Assembly: GCA_964016875.1 (NCBI GenBank)
Contig: OZ024720.1
Coordinates: 40,391,106-40,455,105 of the forward strand
DNA from: Fallopia convolvulus
Lineage: Eukaryota > Streptophyta > Magnoliopsida > Caryophyllales > Polygonaceae
Direction: 5' to 3'
DNA length: 64,000 nucleotides
The position numbers and the translations under genes are program-made. Each line of letters opens with the position of its first letter. Within the stretch, counting starts at the first letter, position 1. This document shows positions 57,801-64,000 of the stretch, in pieces. Under the pieces are notes generated by a model. It ran no database searches. It was given only the letters and a program-made list of their open reading frames with translations, and was not told the DNA's origin.

Positions 57801-58161
57801 AAAGCAAAACTCAGTGGCACTCTCCACAGCTGAAGCAGAATATGTGGCTGCCGCATCTTGTTGTTCCCAAGTTCTATGGCTTAAGTCACAACTCCAGGAT
57901 TACGGTATGTCTTTTGGCCCAGTTCCCATACTTTGTGATAACACTAGTGCCATAAACATTTCCAAAAATCTTATGCATCATTCTAGAACTAAGCATATAG
58001 ATATAAGGCATCACTTTCTACGTGACAATGTTGAGAGTGGGAACATCTCGATGGAACACTGTAGAACTGAAGAGCAAATTGTGGATATTCTCACCTAAGC
58101 TTTAGACAGACGTCCCTACCAGCGTTTTCGAATGCTTGTAGGGATGATAACTCTAAACTAA
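54844..58161 (+). pseudogene. pol: pol of the inner SIRE-type element (two stops and an RNase H deletion)
   Basis: The protease frame opens after TAG 54841-54843. WFIDSGCSNHMTG marks the active site (about 54871). A Leu codon is TAA near 55120. Then 979 open codons cover integrase (WHRRLGH, CEACVRGK, LIDDFSRF, SDHGTEF, PQQNGVVERKNR), an acidic linker (seven Asp near 56193), RT (TTFLNGHL, YVDDIVFGA) and RNase H. A stop at about 58096 removes the last 20 residues. In RNase H the outer copy reads IADFAGHLVDR but this copy lacks a 12-nt segment near 57718, losing the Asp of the first catalytic motif. Pol would cut, copy and integrate the element; this copy is probably inactive. Confidence 0.85.
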
Positions 58162-58633
58162 ACAAGTCCCTGTTTGTCTCTCCCTCAATGCCTGACTAGT
58201 TTATACAAGATTGCATGATAGGGAACTTGGACTTATTGCTTTCACTATGCCATGATTACTAGTCTAAAGATAAATGTGTACAAAGGAACTCTATTTCTTT
58301 TGGCCCAAAATGATCAACCAGAGGTCACTTTTGTGTCAGAGGCTCTGAAGCGTTAGAGGCCAAGTATTCAAATTTTGAAAAGGACTTCCCAAGAGATCGT
58401 GACGCGTGTCCAGAAGCGTGCTATGTTAGTTGAAATGATGCCCCACGTTCATTGGGCGACGGTTATCGAGGTTTTCCACGTCCCTTTCTACCCCTCGCCC
58501 CTTCTCTCCTTAAAACCCTCATTTGCCATTTTTGGGATCTTATTCCATCTTCCATCTCTGTCATTCTTCTTCTCCACATCCCTTTCACTCCCTTTTTAAA
58601 GAAACCTCCAAAACCTTCAAAAATCTTACAAAA

Positions 58634-61015
58634 ATGGCCCCTCAACACACCTTTGCCCAGATCAAAGCGTGGGTACATGCCAACCCTCGCATCCTCTTCA
58701 TCTCTCAATTGAAAGAGATTGAGAAAGAACAAGACCCAACTATGAAGGATGTTCTTATCCAAGGGCTCTACAACCAAGTAAGCCCTTTCTTGCCCCCTCC
58801 TCCTCCTCTGGCCGACGACACTGTGGCCTAGACCTCTTCCGCCACCTCTTCTGAATCCCTTCCTCCTCCTTCAACCACAAACACCTCCTCCGGCTATGTC
58901 ATCGTTGACAATTTCGGAGACGCTCGTCCTTCCATCAATGAAAAACCCCGAAAATCCAAACACCGCCATTCATCCAAACGACGCCACTCCTCAAAAGACC
59001 CCTCAAAACCCAAAAAATCCAAACATTCCAAAGATCCCTCCAAATCCAAAAAACGCAAACATTCTGAGGTCTCTGAATTTTTGGAGCCCAAAAAGAAAGC
59101 CTTCTTCAAGTTTGAGGACTACTTGAACTGCTCCAAGGAGAGTTCCTGTGCGCCCAAACCTCCTTTCCCTTTCCCCTCCGACGATGGGACCTCTCAATCC
59201 CAAAGTCTACTCCCTTCTTCCTCCTCTCTCCCTCCTCTTCTAACCGAGGGACCTCCCAAACCTCCTCCCACGAAACAGCAGACTCCTCCACCACCACCTC
59301 CGTCTGTTCCCACTCCAAAAGGAACTCCACCTTCTTCACTTCCTTCCGTTCCCATAACAACGGGAACTCCAACTCTACCTCCACCTCACAAAACTCCTTC
59401 TCCTCCTTCCACACCAAAACACACCTCCACCTCTCCTATTCCTACCTCGGGGATCTCTACTCCCCAGGTTACCAAAACCGTTCCTCTTCCTTCTACCCAA
59501 CTCTTTACTCCCATTTCTTCTTCTCTCCCTTCTTCCACCACATTCCCCACCACCACCAAACTCCCCTCTCCCTCACCATCCAAAAGTACAATCGCCCTCA
59601 CCTCGGACGACGATGATCTCCCTCTCTCCGTGGTCATAGGCAAAATGACCAAGGACCCTCCTCCTATCATCATGGGAACTGTGGAGGAGGAGGCCCAGCT
59701 CAAGGCAATCGAAGAAGAGCTCAACCGGGATCCCTCTGAATAGACAACTGATCACGGGACCAAGTCCCCAGAGAAGGTGGCTCCGGAAGAGCCCACAGAG
59801 ACAAGGGACCCCGCACCAGCTGGTGGTGCTGGGGCAACAACAAGTCATCCCGAAGATGACGCGGAGGGCTCAAGCTCGAGCTCCTCCGAGGAAGAAGGGA
59901 CCTCCCAGGATGAGGTCGAAGAAGAAGAGGCTCCAACTGCTAAGGAGCAAGCACGGATCCCAACACCTGGACACCCAATGGTGGTGTCCACGAGTTCCCA
60001 ACCGCCAAGGGTCCGCATGCTCATGATTGAAACAGCTGCACCCCCTCAGCAGAAAGGACCTCGAACGGTCTCTAGGGGGAACACGTCAAAGAGCACTACA
60101 AGGAAAGGGAATGGGACCTCTTCCACAAAGCACCATGTGGATGAACGCCGGAAGCTCCTCCCTCCGCTCATCATCTGTGAAGACGTGCTGATTGACAACG
60201 GCTTAGGGGAACTATGGCACCTGATCAAGGCCCAGGGCTGGGAGAATCTGTGCAAAGAAACTGTGAGCGTCGATCCCTCGCAAGTGCGTCAATTCTACAA
60301 TAACTTCAATTTCACCAACGACTGCACTCAGGGAACTCTCTCCCATGAAGGCGACGAGTTTATTTTCACAACGTCGACAATCCGCCTTCAGCTCCAGGTC
60401 CCCGGTCAAGGACTCAATGAGTTGCCCAACAAGCTCTGGGGGGACTTCAACAACGCCGAAGTGTACAACACCATCTTTGAGGGTCGGGTTCCCTTTAAAG
60501 TTCCTTCGACGCACCATCTGTCCTTGGTCGCCAAGCTCGCTCACCAATTCATCATCAATATGGTGATCCCGCGCCAAGAGAAGCGTTTGGTCGTCAATAT
60601 CCCTGATGCCATCATTCTCTACCACTTCCTCCTCAGAAAGCCCATCAACCTTCCCAGAATCATCCTTGGGCACATGGAGAAGTGCATGGCTTCCAAGTCC
60701 CACTCCCTTCCTTACTCTGGGCTGATCAAGAAGCTGCTACAAAAAGAGGGTCTCTACGACGCATCTAAGGAAGAAATAGTGCTTGGAAGGGAACTGGACA
60801 TTTCAGTTGTCCAGAAGATGAGGCACTCTGAGCCTGTAAAGGAAGCGGCTCAACTGGAGTCTGGTGAACAAGAGGGGAACTCTCAAGTGTTGCTCCGTAT
60901 TGCCAACACCCTCGACCAGATTGCCAAGGACCAAGCAGCGTTGGCCAGAGGACAAGAAAAGCTTACACAAGTCCTTACGCGCCTCTGTGACGCCCTATTC
61001 CCTCAAGCCCCATGA
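58634..61015 (+). pseudogene. ORF3 (extra ORF after pol) of the inner SIRE-type element, two stops
   Basis: A single frame of about 790 codons from ATG 58634 (MAPQHTFAQIKAWV) to TGA 61013, broken only by TAG near 58829 and 59741. Layout: short N-terminal helix; Lys/Ser/His-rich basic region (SKHRHSSKRRHSSK; KSKKRKH, residues about 100-145), a likely nuclear signal; Pro-rich repeats (PPSVPTPKGTPP, SVPITTGTP); acidic S/E-rich stretch (SSSSSSEEEGTSQDEVEEEE); and a conserved C-terminal domain from PPLIICEDVLIDNGLGELW through VRQFYNNF to LGHMEKCMASKSHS, ending in a coiled coil. The C-terminal part fits the putative plant transposon protein family. It sits where SIRE elements have their env-like ORF, but no signal peptide is visible. 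Function unknown. Confidence 0.7.
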
Positions 61016-61419
61016 TCTCTCCCTTCTTCTTCCCTTAATCCAAAAATGACCACAAAATTGTACTTGAGTTCCCTTGTATATATTTTCTTAAGTAATGAAT
61101 TGGTCTTTATTTTGATTGCGTGTTCCCTTCTTCCCTATTATTGCTTTGCTTGTTTTCGATGATGTCAAAAGGGGGGAAGACAAAAAATGCGAAATGAGTT
61201 AAAAGTTTAAGTTATCACAGACCACGCATAAGCTAAGGGGGAACAATTGCATAAAAAGCTTAGTAAGAACTGAGTGTCTCACCAGAAGTGGTTCCCTAAA
61301 TCTAAGTGTTTCACTAAAAGTGACTTCCCAAAATCATACTTAGGAACTCATCATCATATCATTCATTGAAATACTTGTATATTTTGTGATGGGTTTGTCA
61401 TCATCAAAAAGGGGGAAAT
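61016..61419 (+). other. 3' UTR and polypurine tract of the inner element
   Basis: No gene. It ends with AAAAAGGGGGAAATT (61406-61420), the plus-strand primer, directly before the 3' LTR. Confidence 0.75.
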
Positions 61420-62488
61420 TGTTAGGACGTTGTTGGGACCTCTAGTTCTAAACAACGGATCAACGATGTAATTCTCTTAAGTTTTGATAATGACAAACAC
61501 CATAGGGAACTAATGTGGTTTGTTCAAGTATTTCTAAGGAACGCAGGTACAGCCAAGAACTCCTATGAATGACCAAAAGCCACAAAAGCTCACAATGCAG
61601 AGTTTCCATCAAGGGAACTTTGAAGAAGACAGTTCCCATGAAATGGGAACTCATGGGAACTCCCAGAAATGATCAAGAGAACACAAGCTTACAACGATGA
61701 AGAGTTTCCATCAAGGGAACTCTGAAGAAGACAGTTCCCATGACATGGGAACTCACATGTGAGGACAACGACCGTTCAGCGCAGATCGCGGGATTCTGTC
61801 TCAGACAGCCCGAAGGAACAGTCTAAGGATCAGACTGTCACGCTTCATCCAACGGTCCGATTGATCCAAGAAGTTGACCTAGTTCAAACCAAAGTCACAT
61901 GTGAAGAAAGTACAACTTGGGCATCAAGCAAAGGGCATTTTGGACACAAACGAAAGATGCGACTGCCCAAGCTCACCTGGACTATAAAGCCAAATGAATA
62001 GTACTCGGATTGAGTACTTCTCCCAGAACTCACAAACACCAACACCAGAGAAAAGAAAGAAAAGGAAGAGAAGTCCCCGCCGGCGAGTGTGTGATCTCGA
62101 CGACGGTGAAGCCGAAGTTCCCAAGGACAAGGGAACTGAGAAGTCGGTGTAAGGTTTGACTTATTTGTATTTTGTTGTTGTGAGCTTAGGAACTCAGTTG
62201 AGAGGATTTGCTAGTGTTGCTAGAGTTAGGAAGAACTCGTAGGAACAGAGAAGTGTGAATCCGGCTTTGTAACTAAGGAACAAAGCAATTAATATAAGTA
62301 AGTCATTCAAAATCCTCCAAGCGGAGGTAGAGGTTTACCCATACAACTAGTTGGTTGTAGTGGGGTTCCTCTATAAAGGAACTGCGTTCTAGACTGTCTT
62401 TAATACTTGCGAATTGTTTACTTCCGCTTCCTTGGGAACAGCTTAACTGCCAGTTCCCAAGCTCTTTGCTAACGTTTAAGATCCAACA
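61420..62488 (+). repeat. 3' LTR of the inner SIRE-type element
   Basis: TGTTAGGACG...GATCCAACA, 1069 bp. Contains 12 copies of GGGAAC or GTTCCC (positions 61505 to 62458), including the 19-bp palindrome GTTCCCATGACATGGGAAC at 61734-61752. TATA box at 61983-61989. Confidence 0.93.
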
Positions 62489-62493
62489 GTTCC

Positions 62494-62660
62494 CTTGATG
62501 AAAACTTCTGCATTGTGAGCTTCTGTGGCTATACCTGCGTTCCTTAGAGATACTTGAACAAACCACATTAGTTCCTCATGGTGTTTGTCATTATCAAAAC
62601 TCGGAGAATGGCATCGTTGATCCGTTGTTTAGAACCAGCGTTCCCAACAACGTCCCAAAA
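62494..62660 (-). repeat. 5' LTR of the outer SIRE-type element, outer part
   Basis: The first 167 bp of the outer 5' LTR read from 62660 leftwards. The terminal dinucleotide reads TT instead of TG because CCCAACA has become CCCAAAA. Followed by the target duplication AGATA (62661-62665). Confidence 0.9.
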
Positions 62661-62665
62661 AGATA

Positions 62666-63720
62666 CTATTAGATCTAACTAATTAAACAACCATGAAACC
62701 ATCAATGATTCAGTTTAATAGCAGCAGTAAGGATAGGAATATAATAGGATACAATTCTAGCATAAAACAACGAGCTTTTACCCTAGAATGCAAATCAAAT
62801 CTCTTTTGCATAAAACTAGCACAACCAGATACTAGTACGATGCAGTTGCTACCTCAATCTAGATATGCTCAACCAGTAACACTCTAGATCTAGCAATAGA
62901 TTAAATAACAACAAACCCTAGTTGATCAGGCTAGAAACTGTTGAAATAAATCATAAACATTCAAGCAATATAGAAGATTAAATCCAAGCAATAGATAAGG
63001 AATTAGAAATCTCACAACTTTAATCAAAACGATGCTTCAGTTGTCTAACTAAGCAAAAGGACTTAGTTCTCCATGAAAAGTGAAAACTCTAAAAGTCTGA
63101 AAGAGAGAATAATAGATAGATAGATGAATGAATGAGAGGTGCAACTCTCAAAACTTTATATATCAAACTAGGTCTAAAACTATATCCCAAAAATATAATA
63201 TCTCGAAATAATACTGATAGAAAAGGAGTAAATCACAACATAACACGTGGCAAATAAAGATCTCCGCGGCTATCAGGGGCGGCGGGCGCCGCTGGGTTGG
63301 CGGCGGGTGCCGCCAGCACCTCGGTTCAGAACTCAAGTAACACTTCGGGGGCTGTTTTGACTCACTTCGAGTTGGAATTTGGACTCAGAGTAAAAACATG
63401 AATTGTAGCTCTTTGGATTAGCTTTCCAATGATATCAATCTCAACTTTATAAGACCAATATAGCTCCCGAACGAGCTCTCACAAGACAGAGGTGTTGAAC
63501 CAGCAACTCCAATGGATGGCCCGAATTCAAGCGTTCTTCTCTCGTTTCCATTCCTTTCACACTTGTTCACTTGAAGACATGTAAAACAACATAGAACAAG
63601 TGCAAAAACCCAATATTCCTAGACACTGTAAGACATTATTTAAACTAACTAAAACTACCTAAAACAATGCAAAAGAAACGGAAACATGCATTCTAAACAC
63701 TACCTATATGCAAGCTATCA
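62666..63720 (-). repeat. Solo Athila-type LTR, 5' part (minus strand)
   Basis: On the minus strand it starts TGATAGCTTGCATATAGG at 63720, very close to the start of the element A LTR (TGATAGCTCGCATATAGG at 9554). Joined with 40761-41099 it makes a 1394-bp LTR with TG...CA ends. The 5-bp duplication TATAT lies at 40756-40760 and 63721-63725; with no internal region this is a solo LTR formed by LTR-LTR recombination. A minus-strand TATA box (GATATATAAAG) lies near 63156-63166, with the paired GGCGGGYGCC motif 115-155 bp upstream of it. Confidence 0.82.
63281..63311. promoter_or_regulatory. Paired GGCGGGYGCC motif in the solo LTR
   Basis: GGCGGGCGCC at 63281-63290 and GGCGGGTGCC at 63302-63311, start-to-start 21 bp. 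The flanks of the two copies differ, so this is not simply a 21-bp tandem repeat. It is a GC island in an AT-rich LTR. Confidence 0.5.
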
Positions 63721-64000
63721 TATATATTCCCAGATATTTGCACATCCTTTTGGAAGTAATCAAGGAGAAAGTCTTTTTTTAGTCATAAAGAACATAGTTC
63801 CATTTCAGTGTTGAAGCATGCAAACACTATTTTGAAACAAAACAAAATTAACTAAATGAGAAGAACATAAGCGAACTTCTTCCTGGTTTAGTGCACTTGT
63901 ACTTACATGGATCTTTTCACTTTACCAAAAAAGATTAAATTCTATTTCCTTTAGAAAAGCATCCATAAGTTAAAAACTTCAGCTATCTACCATGTAAATG
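63721..64000. other. Flank of the solo LTR, probably intron of the kinesin relic
   Basis: AT-rich, no ORF. By the nested-insertion order it is the original neighbour of 40756 and would continue the kinesin intron or upstream region on the minus strand. No exon could be recognised. Confidence 0.4.

Larger units (their letters stand above)
51779..62488 (+). mobile_element. Inner SIRE-type Copia element (plus strand), complete
   Basis: 10.7 kb with two 1069-bp LTRs (51779-52847, 61420-62488) and target duplications GTTCC at 51774-51778 and 62489-62493. Same family as the outer element, inserted in the opposite orientation into its 5' LTR. Primer site TGGTATCAGAGC at 52850-52861. Encodes gag, pol and ORF3, each with a few stops or frame changes. 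It is younger than the outer copy by position. Confidence 0.93.
41100..62660 (-). mobile_element. Outer SIRE-type Copia element (minus strand), split by an inner copy
   Basis: The 3' LTR is 41100-42137; the interior is 42138-50911; the 5' LTR is split into 50912-51778 and 62494-62660 by the inner element. Target duplications AGATA at 41095-41099 and 62661-62665. The primer site (complement of TGGTATCAGAGC, initiator tRNA-Met type) is at 50898-50909 and the polypurine tract AAAAAGGGGGAAATT abuts the 3' LTR. Gag-pol order (protease, integrase, RT, RNase H) makes it Copia; ~1-kb LTRs and a long extra ORF after pol point to the SIRE/Maximus lineage. All ORFs are damaged. Confidence 0.9.

Noticed and set aside
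63255..63320. CpG-island promoter of a host gene
   Set aside because: The GC-rich stretch lies inside the solo LTR and is explained by the motif pair.

Overview
This is nuclear DNA of a flowering plant, probably a eudicot. The evidence is Athila-type and Tat-like Ty3/gypsy elements, SIRE-type Copia elements, an L1-type plant LINE, Mutator-like transposase remains, a satellite array, and spliced exons of an armadillo-repeat kinesin. There is no bacterial or organellar gene order. Almost all of the window is layered mobile DNA; the only host-gene sequence I recognise is the kinesin fragment at 39.7-40.7 kb. The identifications rest on motifs read by eye, with no database search.

Layout. 1-3053: 3' end of an Athila-type element (A0) with its 3' LTR. 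3054-10724: a second Athila-type element (A) with broken gag-protease, a broken second ORF and a 3' LTR; it ends directly in a ~225-bp satellite (10725-11610). 11611-11978: LTR fragment on the minus strand, inserted in an antisense ORF of a probable Tat-like element whose LTR lies near 13.3-14.1 kb. 15980-17525: decayed Mutator-like transposase. 20449-31295: complete Athila-type element (B) with two 1427-bp LTRs, CAAAT target duplications and a tRNA-Asp-type primer site. It encodes gag-protease and an intact second ORF but no reverse transcriptase or integrase. 31437-36988: LINE with an 18-bp target duplication, inserted just outside element B. 37.3-39.1 kb: dense TGATGAC/GTCATCA palindromes, perhaps the subterminal part of a CACTA element. 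39688-40710: kinesin exon relics (minus strand).

From 40761 to 63720 the layers can be ordered by target duplications. A solo Athila-type LTR (TATAT) was hit by a minus-strand SIRE-type Copia element (AGATA). The 5' LTR of that element was then hit by a second copy of the same family in the opposite orientation (GTTCC).

The most interesting pattern is that each LTR-retrotransposon family carries its own short motif, repeated across LTRs, UTRs and even coding sequence. Four Athila-type families use different motifs (TCGGGCCCGA, TCGTTAACGA, CCGCGCAATY, GGCGGGYGCC) but nearly always in pairs about 21 bp (two helical turns) apart, often upstream of a TATA box. The SIRE family is strongly enriched in GGGAAC/GTTCCC. 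This resembles the element-specific address motifs of VANDAL transposons recognised by VANC anti-silencing proteins. The extra ORFs of these families (ORF2, ORF3) are candidate binding proteins. This is a hypothesis.
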